From NCBI GenBank assembly GCA_018676385.1, contig JABHEX010000108.1:1-8861 (forward strand): 8,861 bases of DNA, written 5' to 3'. Of this stretch, positions 1-6,703 are shown in pieces. The notes beneath the pieces were generated by a model. That model was not told the origin of the DNA. It worked only from the letters and a program-made list of their open reading frames with translations, and made no database searches. Position numbers and translations under genes: made by a program. The DNA is from Akkermansiaceae bacterium (GTDB lineage Bacteria > Verrucomicrobiota > Verrucomicrobiia > Verrucomicrobiales > Akkermansiaceae). How positions within the stretch are numbered: the first letter of the stretch is position 1; each line of letters starts with the position of its first letter.

Positions 1-1
1 A

Positions 2-544
2 AAAGCTATTCGTGAGGAATTTGGTGTCGATCTCGGTGATCTCCGCGTGATGATTGTTGGCGCGGGAGGTGGCGCTGGTCGCGCCATAGCCACGCAATGT
101 GCACGAAGCGGCTGTGAACGTATTTGGCTGGTGAATCGTACACTCGAAAAAGCACAAATATTGTTAGGCGATCTCAACAACCTATATCAGAACAGCGAAA
201 AACTCGAAGGCCCGGGCGAGCATCTCGAATGCCTAACGCCTGACGACCCTCTGCTCATCGAAGCTGCTGGTCACGCAGACCTGATTATTAACGCCACATC
301 ACTTGGACTAAAACAATTCGATCCAATACCCTTACCTCAAGCATGCATTGAACCTCATCATTTGGTTTATGACATGATCTACAACCCTCCGCTGACGCCA
401 CTACTTAAGTATGCTCAATCAGCTGGCGCTCGTGTTGGTAATGGACTTACTATGCTGCTACATCAAGGAGCCCTGTCATTCGAATCTTGGTTCCCCAGCG
501 CTGATGACCCACTGGGTCAAATGAGACTTGGCCTACGGGGCTGA
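2..544 (+). CDS. aroE: Shikimate dehydrogenase (NADP+), C-terminal part, 5'-truncated by the window edge
   Basis: The enzyme reduces 3-dehydroshikimate to shikimate with NADPH in cytoplasmic aromatic amino acid synthesis. The frame is open from base 2 and gives 180 residues; family members are usually 270-290 aa, so roughly the first 100 residues (the substrate-binding half) lie outside the window. The ATG at 47 sits inside the Rossmann strand and is not the true start. Visible signatures, numbered from the first visible codon: the dinucleotide-binding glycine loop GAGGGAGRA (20-28), then VNRT, where Asn-Arg-Thr is the usual NADP 2'-phosphate clamp. Further on are NATSLG, VYDMIYNPPLTPLL and the closing NGLTMLLHQGALSFE with the conserved Gln. 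These fit AroE rather than YdiB clearly enough for the family, though the subtype cannot be settled without the N-terminus. The stop overlaps the end of the convergent gene by 12 bp. Confidence 0.93.
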   Translation, partial: KAIREEFGVDLGDLRVMIVGAGGGAGRAIATQCARSGCERIWLVNRTLEKAQILLGDLNNLYQNSEKLEGPGEHLECLTPDDPLLIEAAGHADLIINATSLGLKQFDPIPLPQACIEPHHLVYDMIYNPPLTPLLKYAQSAGARVGNGLTMLLHQGALSFESWFPSADDPLGQMRLGLRG

Positions 545-1723
545 CTCAAGCTCAGTACCCTGATCGACTTGATCGATACCATACCAGTGGTCATCAATAA
601 TTTCAAGTAGCTCCATATCAGGTGCAGATTTTTTTCTTTTGTGAAGCTTAACCCTCACGCGCACTCGGTGGTAACCTGGTGGATCAAGCTCACCTGTCGG
701 ATAACCCATTTCATCCTCTACACTTTCTTCCCGATCTGCCATGTTCAAGATTTTCGATCCAATTGGACTTGCCAACTTCACTGATAGAGATGGCGAGGCC
801 AATTCAGAATAATCACCTTTCGTAAATATATTCGGCTTATAAAAAACGATACTCATTTGTTTTTGATCGAGATCTTCATTTGAATCTCTGACACGCATAT
901 AAAGCCTAAATACTCCCTCATCACCATCCTCACCAATTTGAAACAAAGCCCAAGGCGTGGGATTAAAACGTACTAACGAAAGCCAATCAATTTTCCACTC
1001 ATTTTTCGACTTCACGAAAATCACCTCAAAATTTTCATTCAAGCTATTTCTACAAATCGCACCGATTACTAATTTGCCCTCAAATTCAAGAGTTTCAGCC
1101 CACATGATCTGAATCATGCTGCGAGTTGACGAAAAAATAGGATTATTACGGTAATATCTCGACATAATCCCCGAGAGCTTAGCGCCCTGATAAACTCGTT
1201 GTGCTTTAGCTGCTGGTGATGAGGCCATAAAGAAATCCGTAATGGCTTGCTGACACTCAGGAAGCGCTTGCTTAATAATTGCTCGCTTCATCTGCTCCTC
1301 ATAAGCTATGCGTTTTTTTTCTCGTTCTTGCTCAACTTCGAATTGAGCAACAGCCTGATCATCTGCCGATGAAAAATGTTTCACTATCAATACGGTAGCA
1401 AGCATTAGCACCAGCCATAAAGTGATAAACGCTATAACTTTCGAACTCTTTTTAGACTTACGTTTGGTGCGTTTTACCTTACCATGATTTTTCTTTTTCT
1501 GCGCCATAACAGCAGCCTCGTTGATGTCTTTTGTATCTTCACTAACTCCATGATGATCTGAAGCGGATAAAACCTTATAATCTTTACCAACCCCTAACAG
1601 CCCCCTCCCCGATGGTGGATTACCACAAGCAGGACATCGCTGACGGCTGAGCTTCACCACAGCGGCCTCGTAAAGTGTATCGCATTCGATACAGTGATAG
1701 TGTCCTTTATTTAGTTTTGCCAT
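533..1723 (-). CDS. Zinc-ribbon single-pass membrane protein (hypothetical), 396 aa
   Basis: Function not recognised. Order of parts: an N-terminal zinc ribbon with two Cys pairs (C11-x2-C14 and C30-x2-C33); a flexible stretch; a very basic patch (about 76-95, rich in Lys/Arg); and one hydrophobic segment (about 96-114). A charged, probably helical linker (about 121-155) and a folded C-terminal region (about 155-385) follow. By the positive-inside rule the ribbon is cytoplasmic and the C-terminus faces the periplasm. The C-terminal region holds the motif W243-K-I-D-W247 and ends in a strand-rich VRVRV...MELLEIIDDHW segment. The protein is paralogous to the gene just upstream (6-bp gap), which lacks the ribbon. 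There is no Shine-Dalgarno before the ATG, so translation may be coupled to the upstream gene. The 3' end overlaps convergent aroE by 12 bp. A membrane-bound sensor or scaffold is possible, but nothing in the sequence proves it. Confidence 0.85.
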   Translation of the reverse strand: MAKLNKGHYHCIECDTLYEAAVVKLSRQRCPACGNPPSGRGLLGVGKDYKVLSASDHHGVSEDTKDINEAAVMAQKKKNHGKVKRTKRKSKKSSKVIAFITLWLVLMLATVLIVKHFSSADDQAVAQFEVEQEREKKRIAYEEQMKRAIIKQALPECQQAITDFFMASSPAAKAQRVYQGAKLSGIMSRYYRNNPIFSSTRSMIQIMWAETLEFEGKLVIGAICRNSLNENFEVIFVKSKNEWKIDWLSLVRFNPTPWALFQIGEDGDEGVFRLYMRVRDSNEDLDQKQMSIVFYKPNIFTKGDYSELASPSLSVKLASPIGSKILNMADREESVEDEMGYPTGELDPPGYHRVRVRVKLHKRKKSAPDMELLEIIDDHWYGIDQVDQGTELESAP

Positions 1724-1729
1724 AGTGAA

Positions 1730-3076
1730 TTAGGGTGACACCCAGTTGGGATGGACTAATTCCATCAACTCCAGTTGGGAAGGCAAGGCATCTTTTTTAG
1801 CTCTTTTCACTTTCACGGTTACTGGCAGGTTTTTTTTAAGCTCCATTACGAATCGCCCGTGGTCGAGGAGACGCCTTAAATCATGATCTAATTTCGAGTC
1901 GCGCTCAACATATCCCCACAAATGTGTGAGCCGGTCAGCCGACCTCAACATGAAGGCAGAATGAGCTTCAGCATTATATGGCCCCGCATAGAATTCATTC
2001 CTGCGAGTTAGCAAGCATCGCAATGTAACAGGCTCAGAGTATAATCCATTTGGCAATGTCAGCTCACGACTAACAGCTGACCCTTCACCAATACTGCGAT
2101 CTTGTCCCATCTTATCTTCAACCAAATGATGCGCTTGTTTGCCCCTGTAGCTCGCTTCATGACGTTTTTTTAAATTCTCTTTGATGACTCTCATCGGATG
2201 GGTCGACCAACCCACTGTAGCATGCCAGTCGAGTTGAATCTGATCATCATCACCACGTGTGAAATAGATTTGTAATGGCATAAAATCAGCATCCTTACAT
2301 GTGAGAACCAAAAACCCACACTCACGAGTGTGGGAGACAGACCAATTACAATGATCATCATCCACCGCGCGAGGCTTAAACATACCCCCCCATGCTTCGA
2401 CACTATCGAGAAATTTCTTTGGATCTCGAACAACAGCACTACGTTCCTTGTTATTTTTTGCTATGACGTATTTCTCAAGCAAATCAATGGCCTGTTCTTT
2501 AACCATGATATCGTTATCATGAAACCATTTCTGTGGACTAGCAGCGTAAGCATCTCCTGTTTTTTCAATAGGAGCTGCTCCTGCGACCTCATCCATCACC
2601 AAGTCATCATCAAAAGCGTATTTAAGAATCAACCCCGCAATGAGAATCACTGCAACCCCCATTCCCACAATAGCAATCCACCAAGATGATGTCATTTTGG
2701 CGCTGCTCCAATTTTCCTCGGACTGCTCTGCCCTGTCAGGCTTGGATTCAAGTTTTTCGAACTTGGCTTGGTTAATTTTAATACGCTCATGGCCCGGCTC
2801 AAGTCGTTTCTCTAAGCGCACAACTGAGGGCACCTCATGCTCCTCGTTATCACCCTCAGATTTATCACTATCCAAAGACTTAATGGCCCGAGGCTGAACC
2901 GCAATTTCTCGCGCTTGTGCTGTATCATCCTTTATTTTATCAGCTCCAGAAATGATAAGCTTGGCATCACCACTGGTGATCACTTTGGCATCCTCAGCAT
3001 CCCCTTTAACATTTCCGTTATCCGCCAACTCAGGATCCTCATCACGACAGCTGTTTCTTTCTCTTTTATTACTCAT
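1730..3076 (-). CDS. Single-pass membrane protein (hypothetical), 448 aa, paralogue of the downstream zinc-ribbon protein
   Basis: Function not recognised. Residues 1-125 are hydrophilic, rich in Asp/Glu/Lys and probably disordered; there is no zinc ribbon. A hydrophobic membrane segment lies at about 131-153 (begins SSWWIAIVGMGVAV). The remainder is a predicted periplasmic region of about 290 residues. It matches the neighbouring 396-aa protein in order and spacing: an Ala-Ile helix at 196, an LDW motif at 282-284 (equivalent to K-I-D-W there), and a C-terminal block VTVKV...LELMELVHPNW. That last block aligns with the neighbour at a constant offset of 65 residues with no gap. The ATG at 3076 is preceded by a weak GAAG only. 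It is likely the first gene of a two-gene unit with the 396-aa gene. The upstream 125 bp carry an inverted repeat and a DnaA box. Confidence 0.85.
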   Translation of the reverse strand: MSNKRERNSCRDEDPELADNGNVKGDAEDAKVITSGDAKLIISGADKIKDDTAQAREIAVQPRAIKSLDSDKSEGDNEEHEVPSVVRLEKRLEPGHERIKINQAKFEKLESKPDRAEQSEENWSSAKMTSSWWIAIVGMGVAVILIAGLILKYAFDDDLVMDEVAGAAPIEKTGDAYAASPQKWFHDNDIMVKEQAIDLLEKYVIAKNNKERSAVVRDPKKFLDSVEAWGGMFKPRAVDDDHCNWSVSHTRECGFLVLTCKDADFMPLQIYFTRGDDDQIQLDWHATVGWSTHPMRVIKENLKKRHEASYRGKQAHHLVEDKMGQDRSIGEGSAVSRELTLPNGLYSEPVTLRCLLTRRNEFYAGPYNAEAHSAFMLRSADRLTHLWGYVERDSKLDHDLRRLLDHGRFVMELKKNLPVTVKVKRAKKDALPSQLELMELVHPNWVSP

Positions 3077-3109
3077 GCCGCTTCAGTCATTGAATCTACC
3101 GAATAGTTC

Positions 3110-3129
3110 AAAGCTTACAAGCTAGCTTT
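3110..3129. repeat. Nested inverted repeat upstream of the 448-aa gene
   Basis: AAAGCT (3110-3115) and AGCTTT (3124-3129) are perfect inverted arms around 8 bases. An alternative pairing, AGCTT-AC-AAGCT (3112-3123), is nested in it. The element lies 34-53 bp upstream of the minus-strand ATG at 3076, a usual place for an operator or a leader hairpin. The arms are short, so chance is possible. Confidence 0.35.
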
Positions 3130-3136
3130 TAGCAAA

Positions 3137-3145
3137 TTATCCACA
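3137..3145 (+). promoter_or_regulatory. Perfect consensus DnaA box (TTATCCACA)
   Basis: TTATCCACA is the strong R1-type DnaA 9-mer. It sits in the intergenic gap between the EF-hand gene and the 448-aa gene, 61 bp upstream of the latter's ATG. Read on the minus strand it contains GATAAT, which could serve as a -10 element, although no good -35 is placed at 16-18 bp. No second perfect box was seen nearby, so this is not an obvious origin. A regulatory DnaA site or chance are the alternatives. Confidence 0.4.
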
Positions 3146-3187
3146 GGGCAGCTTCACATTACTCAACAATAAACAATCTATACACTC

Positions 3188-3199
3188 CGGCGAGCGCCG
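3188..3199 (-). terminator. GC-rich hairpin right after the EF-hand gene, without a U-tract
   Basis: CGGC-GAGC-GCCG (plus-strand reading) forms a compact GC-only stem two bases beyond the TAA of the EF-hand gene, in otherwise AT-rich sequence. No run of U follows on the minus strand, so this is not a classical intrinsic terminator. It could pause polymerase or protect the mRNA 3' end. Confidence 0.3.
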
Positions 3200-3201
3200 A
3201 C

Positions 3202-3999
3202 TTATTTATGTATGCCGGCTCCCTTGTGGTTGCGGTGGAGCACGCGAGGAGGCTTTACTCTCCGAATTTCCTGAGGAGAGAGCTGCTGGTCTTTATCTAC
3301 ATCGATACGATCAAAGATTTTTTTGCACCTCTGTTTGGGCACGCGATTCATAAACGGCATTGCCGAATATTCCTCAAAACTAAGCCCCCCGCTTTTGTCT
3401 CTGTCATGTTGAGCAAAATGAATGGGTGGACGCTCATGATACTCATGCTTAGCAAGCTCATTTTTTTCTATCTCCCCGTTATTGTTACGGTCTATTTTAC
3501 CGAAGACTCGCGCAAGTTGGCTGGTCGGGATTTCAGTAAATAAAAGCGCCTTACCTAGCTCTTCTTGGCTGAGACCACCACTACTATCTTTGTCTAGCCG
3601 ATCAAATTGCTTCAGCACTTTACCAAAGTGTGCAGGTGAAGTTGGATGGAGTTCGTTATGATGTAGTTTGCCATCTTTGTTTTTATCAAGAAACGAGAAT
3701 AGGCGCTGACGCTTTTCTGGCTCTAGCCGCGCGAGTCGCTTTATCTTCTCAAACTCATCAATAGTGAGAATGCCATCATCATTAGTATCGGCTTCCTTGT
3801 ATCCACTTAAAAGATTCCCACCGCGAGGTGTGCGGTCAGACTTCCTCGATTTTTGCTTTGCTGGATCGAGTGCTTTTACAGAAATCTTGTGAGGCACAAC
3901 ATTGTCCACATCATCGCCCAAAGCTAGCCCACACCCGAGAACAAATACCGAGAAAAGGTAATATAGAAAGAAATGTAGCAGTGTGGGATGATGGGTCAT
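3202..3999 (-). CDS. Secreted or lipid-anchored protein with six EF-hand calcium-binding motifs, 265 aa
   Basis: Residues 1-28 form a hydrophobic export signal. V20-L-G-C23 resembles a lipobox (Leu at -2 is not the commonest residue), so signal peptidase II processing is possible; otherwise this is an ordinary signal peptide. Six 12-residue EF loops follow, starting at D71, D105, D136, D170, D199 and D233. The first five keep Asp at position 1, Gly at 6 and Glu at 12. The sixth (DVDKDQQLSPQE) has Gln at position 6 and may bind weakly. Spacing alternates 34/31/34/29/34, as expected for three EF-hand pairs. The C-terminal tail is basic (about 246-265). Calcium binding is well supported, but the partner and process are unknown. 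The gene is divergent from metF across 154 bp. No Shine-Dalgarno precedes the ATG. Confidence 0.88.
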   Translation of the reverse strand: MTHHPTLLHFFLYYLFSVFVLGCGLALGDDVDNVVPHKISVKALDPAKQKSRKSDRTPRGGNLLSGYKEADTNDDGILTIDEFEKIKRLARLEPEKRQRLFSFLDKNKDGKLHHNELHPTSPAHFGKVLKQFDRLDKDSSGGLSQEELGKALLFTEIPTSQLARVFGKIDRNNNGEIEKNELAKHEYHERPPIHFAQHDRDKSGGLSFEEYSAMPFMNRVPKQRCKKIFDRIDVDKDQQLSPQEIRRVKPPRVLHRNHKGAGIHK

Positions 4000-4019
4000 G
4001 TTGTAGGAAAGCTGTATTA

Positions 4020-4049
4020 AATATAGCGTAATGTCTCACTTTTTGCCAG
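4020..4049 (-). promoter_or_regulatory. Candidate promoter of the EF-hand gene
   Basis: On the minus strand CTGGCA (4049-4044; 4 of 6 to the -35 consensus) is followed after 18 bp by TATATT (4025-4020; 5 of 6 to the -10). Transcription would start near 4013, leaving a short leader of about 13 nt before the ATG at 3999. The call is by eye and the region is AT-rich. Confidence 0.3.
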
Positions 4050-4062
4050 AGAAAGGATGATT

Positions 4063-4140
4063 ATGACTATTCAACACCTAAATTTTGGTTTGGTTGTGGC
4101 ATCAGCGCATTTTTTCTTTATAATTTCACCGAGATTATAA
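4063..4140 (+). CDS. Possible 25-aa hydrophobic leader peptide upstream of metF
   Basis: ATG at 4063 is preceded by AAAGGA (4052-4057) at 5-nt spacing, the best Shine-Dalgarno seen in the window. The frame runs 25 codons to TAA at 4138, ending 13 nt before the metF ATG. The peptide starts MTIQHLNFGL and continues with VVASAHFFFII, a short membrane-like segment. It could be a small membrane protein, a leader peptide affecting metF translation, or chance. It competes with the promoter called at 4096-4124, because a transcript starting near 4131 would exclude this frame. Confidence 0.25.
   Translation: MTIQHLNFGLVVASAHFFFIISPRL
4096..4124 (+). promoter_or_regulatory. Candidate metF promoter
   Basis: A perfect -10 hexamer TATAAT (4119-4124) is preceded after 17 bp by GTGGCA (4096-4101; 4 of 6 to the -35 consensus). 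The start site would be near 4131, about 23 nt before the metF ATG. The -10 lies inside a perfect inverted repeat, so a repressor covering it is plausible. Confidence 0.4.
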
Positions 4141-4141
4141 A
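4117..4141. repeat. Perfect 8-bp inverted repeat in front of metF
   Basis: TTTATAAT (4117-4124) and ATTATAAA (4134-4141) are exact inverse complements around nine bases (TTCACCGAG). The left arm contains the candidate -10 hexamer and the right arm ends 12 nt before the metF ATG. It may act as an operator in DNA or as a weak AU-rich hairpin covering the ribosome-binding zone. It does not match the E. coli MetJ box. Confidence 0.4.
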
Positions 4142-4153
4142 ACTCAGACAGCG

Positions 4154-5050
4154 ATGCACATTAAAGATATACTGAATAGTAATGACCCAACATTTTCATT
4201 TGAATTCTTTCCACCAAAATCAGCTGAAGCGGCGGATAAACTCTACAATGTAATTCGTGACCTTGAGTCCTATAAACCGTCGTTTGTCAGTGTCACCTAT
4301 GGCGCCGGTGGCTCCACCAGGGAACTAACTCACGATTTAGTCGTCAAAATCAAGGAAACCACCGAGATTCCTCCCATTCCTCACCTTACATGTGTGGCAC
4401 ATAGCGAAGACGAGATCAACATCACGCTCGAGCGCTATGCATCTGTGGGCATTTCTAATATACTTACTTTAAGAGGCGACCCACCCTCATCGGCGTCCAA
4501 CTACGATAGGTCTGGTGACGCTTTTTACCATGCTGCTGATCTAGTAAGACATGTGAAAAAGTTTAATCATTCTGGAAGCCATCCAGATAAACGGGGCTTC
4601 GGTATTGGAGTTGCTGCTTTCCCCGAAGGACATCCTGATACCCCAAATCGTCTCTTAGAAATGGATTACCTCAAGTCCAAGGTTGACGAGGGTGCCGATT
4701 ATATCTGCACTCAACTATTTTTTGATAATCATGATTTCTTTGATTTTCGGGACCGATGTTCACTGGCGGGCATCAATATTCCAATCATCGCAGGAATCAT
4801 GCCCATTACATCAACCAGCGGAATCAAACGCATGGCAGAACTCGCCGCAGGTACTCATTTCCCAGCAAAATTACTCAGGTCTCTCAACCGCGCTGGGGAT
4901 AAAAGAGAATCAGTCAAGCGTGTGGGAATTCAACACGCGGCCGAACAATGTGCTGGATTACTGGACGGTGGTGTAGATGGCATACATTTCTACACTCTCA
5001 ATCAAAGCCGCGCTACTCGCGAAGTGTATGCCTCTCTGGGGCTGACCTAG
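4154..5050 (+). CDS. metF: Methylenetetrahydrofolate reductase
   Basis: This FAD enzyme reduces 5,10-methylene-THF to 5-methyl-THF, the methyl donor for homocysteine to methionine; it is cytoplasmic. The 298 residues match the usual bacterial length. Signatures in order: FEFFPPK (16-22, with E17 equivalent to the catalytic Glu28 of E. coli MetF), VTYGAGGS (47-54), HLTC (77-80), and LRGD (106-109, with D109 equivalent to the FAD-contacting Asp120). Then come FPEGHP (156-161), TQLFFD (186-191, with the folate-contacting Gln), AGIMP (213-217) and GIHFYTLN (276-283). The ATG at 4154 puts FEFFPPK at the normal distance from the N-terminus. No Shine-Dalgarno is visible. No SAM-type riboswitch was recognised upstream. 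The stop codon overlaps by 4 bp that of the convergent AsmA-like gene, so no terminator fits between them. Confidence 0.97.
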   Translation: MHIKDILNSNDPTFSFEFFPPKSAEAADKLYNVIRDLESYKPSFVSVTYGAGGSTRELTHDLVVKIKETTEIPPIPHLTCVAHSEDEINITLERYASVGISNILTLRGDPPSSASNYDRSGDAFYHAADLVRHVKKFNHSGSHPDKRGFGIGVAAFPEGHPDTPNRLLEMDYLKSKVDEGADYICTQLFFDNHDFFDFRDRCSLAGINIPIIAGIMPITSTSGIKRMAELAAGTHFPAKLLRSLNRAGDKRESVKRVGIQHAAEQCAGLLDGGVDGIHFYTLNQSRATREVYASLGLT

Positions 5051-6657
5051 AGCCTGTTCTTGCCCAGAACATACAATTGTTCAGCTTGTTTGCCCGTTAG
5101 CGTCTGCAATCGACCCGAGAGAGGTACCGGCATCCATATGCGTCGGCTATTCTCATCCGCAGGGTAGAATGCTTTTAATTTTTCTGCTTTGTCAAATGCA
5201 TCGCTTTTCAGCCCAATTTTTATGAGTCCCTCGAATCGCCTAACGAGCATCTCATTCAAAATGCTATTAACAAAAACTCTCTCAGCACCACTGATATCGT
5301 CATTACGTTGCTTAGTCATACTACCAACTTCTCCAGCGACATCAGATATGTCAAAATCATCGTCACCTGAATTCATGATATCATCATCTTTAAATTTCCA
5401 ATTTTTCTCTATTACGTCAGATACATCTTTAACATCCTTGATGTTCAGAGTAGACGCAATCTCTTTGTGATTGGGTGATCTAACAACAAAATTTCCACCT
5501 GACAAATGCAGCAAATCACCGGCACGAAAATCTAAATTGGCAACTTCTAAAGAATTACCTCCAGTCCTTATTTGTAAGCCACCCTCTACGAAAGAAACCT
5601 TACGATAACTGTTATACAGATCCACTACACTGAGGGCTGACAGTAGCGGCAAACGATCTCTGAGAACTACTTTGTCGCCTTCACCTATGGATAAATCGAC
5701 ATCAAACACTACACCCTCTTGGCTGTTAGTCGATCCACTAATCGTTCCCTTCCCTGAGATTGAACCATTCAACCAATCGGCATATTGCACAGGCAACATA
5801 CCATTGAGAGGCATGCTGGTCATGGTAAGTTCACCATTAACATCAGGTTGTCCTCCCGACCCAATATCCAATGAGAATTCTATGACCCCTCTACCATGGG
5901 CCAGTGTCGCGTTCTTAATGTGAACACCCTGCTTATCACATATCACGGACATCTTTTTGATCTCAAGATTTCTGAGCCAGTTCTGACTGAACGTTCCCCC
6001 CTCGAGCTCAATATTCCAGGCTTCGCCATCCCTGACGACACTCATGAGACTATTTGAAATAGCTCCACGATTCGTGGCTGAATAACCCCACTCGATGTTC
6101 GCCTTCTCAACCAATATTCTCTCAAATTTAAAATCTTCGTATTGTTGGAATAATGCTGAAAAAGATTTCGCTGCGGCAGCATCATCGCGCTCGCCAGCTT
6201 TCACCTCGAGGTCTAGCTGACTGATGTTAATGGAGCCAGCGCTCCATTTACCAATGATGCCGTTCATTATGTGCATGTTCAGCCGAATCAGTCGCGCTTC
6301 TGCCTTGTGGAAAAATGACTCATCCCCGCCATCTGCGGCCACTGATGCGATTGTAATGTTGTCTCGCAGCTTGGTTATTTGTTCTACCTCACAATTGTCA
6401 GCTTTAAGACTGTGCTCTATGGCTACTCGAATCTCATCATTGAACACGTCGCTCTCAACACGGTTTACGAGGTAGGCCCAGAGCAACAGACAACAAATGA
6501 CTAGCAGTATGGACAGCCTGATAAAGACTCGCACTAATCTAGCCGCTACTGTCTGGCCGTCAGCTGCATGACGAAGCTGAAACCAGAGCCCTTGGCGGGA
6601 CACCCATTGGTTCATCTGCTCGTTAAACGCAGCACGCTTCTCCTCGTTGACGTCCAT
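5047..6657 (-). CDS. AsmA-like single-pass envelope protein (hypothetical), 536 aa
   Basis: Residues 1-43 are cytoplasmic and basic near the membrane; a hydrophobic anchor follows (about 44-66, ending LVICCLLLWAYLV). The rest is predicted periplasmic. From about 100 to 400 it is a run of beta-strand-like segments in AsmA/YhdP style, for example INISQLDLEVKAG, GELTMTSMPLNGMLP, LNGSISGKGTISG and VANLDFRAGDLLHLSGGNFVV. An Asp-rich, likely disordered stretch follows at about 405-445, then a helical segment with FEGLIKIGL. AsmA-clan proteins are linked to lipid transport and outer-membrane biogenesis; that role is transferred from the clan and is not proven here. Family assignment is by pattern, without an alignment. 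Upstream is a 78-bp gap full of inverted repeats separating it from the ylbF-like gene on the same strand. Only AAGA precedes the ATG. Confidence 0.72.
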   Translation of the reverse strand: MDVNEEKRAAFNEQMNQWVSRQGLWFQLRHAADGQTVAARLVRVFIRLSILLVICCLLLWAYLVNRVESDVFNDEIRVAIEHSLKADNCEVEQITKLRDNITIASVAADGGDESFFHKAEARLIRLNMHIMNGIIGKWSAGSINISQLDLEVKAGERDDAAAAKSFSALFQQYEDFKFERILVEKANIEWGYSATNRGAISNSLMSVVRDGEAWNIELEGGTFSQNWLRNLEIKKMSVICDKQGVHIKNATLAHGRGVIEFSLDIGSGGQPDVNGELTMTSMPLNGMLPVQYADWLNGSISGKGTISGSTNSQEGVVFDVDLSIGEGDKVVLRDRLPLLSALSVVDLYNSYRKVSFVEGGLQIRTGGNSLEVANLDFRAGDLLHLSGGNFVVRSPNHKEIASTLNIKDVKDVSDVIEKNWKFKDDDIMNSGDDDFDISDVAGEVGSMTKQRNDDISGAERVFVNSILNEMLVRRFEGLIKIGLKSDAFDKAEKLKAFYPADENSRRIWMPVPLSGRLQTLTGKQAEQLYVLGKNRL

Positions 6658-6661
6658 TGAT

Positions 6662-6682
6662 CTTATAAAATGCTTTTATCAG
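6662..6682 (-). repeat. AT-rich inverted repeat just before the AsmA-like start codon
   Basis: In plus-strand reading CTTATAAAA (6662-6670) and TTTTATCAG (6674-6682) pair with one mismatch around TGC. On the mRNA this stem ends 4 nt before the ATG at 6657 and covers the ribosome-binding zone, so it could lower initiation. It shares 6680-6682 with the next repeat. Confidence 0.35.
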
Positions 6683-6703
6683 CAAACATTGATTGATGTG
6701 CTG
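6680..6703 (-). repeat. Middle inverted repeat of the 78-bp leader
   Basis: On the minus strand CAGCACAT and ATGT-TT-GCTG pair as an 8-bp stem with a two-base bulge around CAATCA. It overlaps the flanking repeats by 3 and 4 bases, so it cannot form fully at the same time as either of them. Confidence 0.3.

Noticed and set aside
47..544. ATG at 47 as the aroE start
   Set aside because: The same frame is open upstream to the window edge and this Met lies within the first Rossmann strand, so the gene is cut by the window rather than short.
2330..3106. Several plus-strand open frames of 85-119 codons opposite the 448-aa gene
   Set aside because: They overlap one another and the paralogue-supported minus-strand gene, and their products show no recognisable features.
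3110..3199. Replication origin next to the DnaA box
   Set aside because: Only one perfect 9-mer was found, with no cluster of boxes, no AT-rich unwinding tract with 13-mers and no dnaA or dnaN gene.
3208..3543. 111-codon plus-strand frame opposite the EF-hand gene
   Set aside because: The minus-strand frame carries six EF-hand loops in the same bases, so this one is a shadow.
4000..4153. SAM or related riboswitch or MetJ operator before metF
   Set aside because: The 154-bp gap shows none of the conserved SAM-I core bases I can recall and no MetJ-type tandem 8-mers. Only the AT-rich inverted repeat is present.
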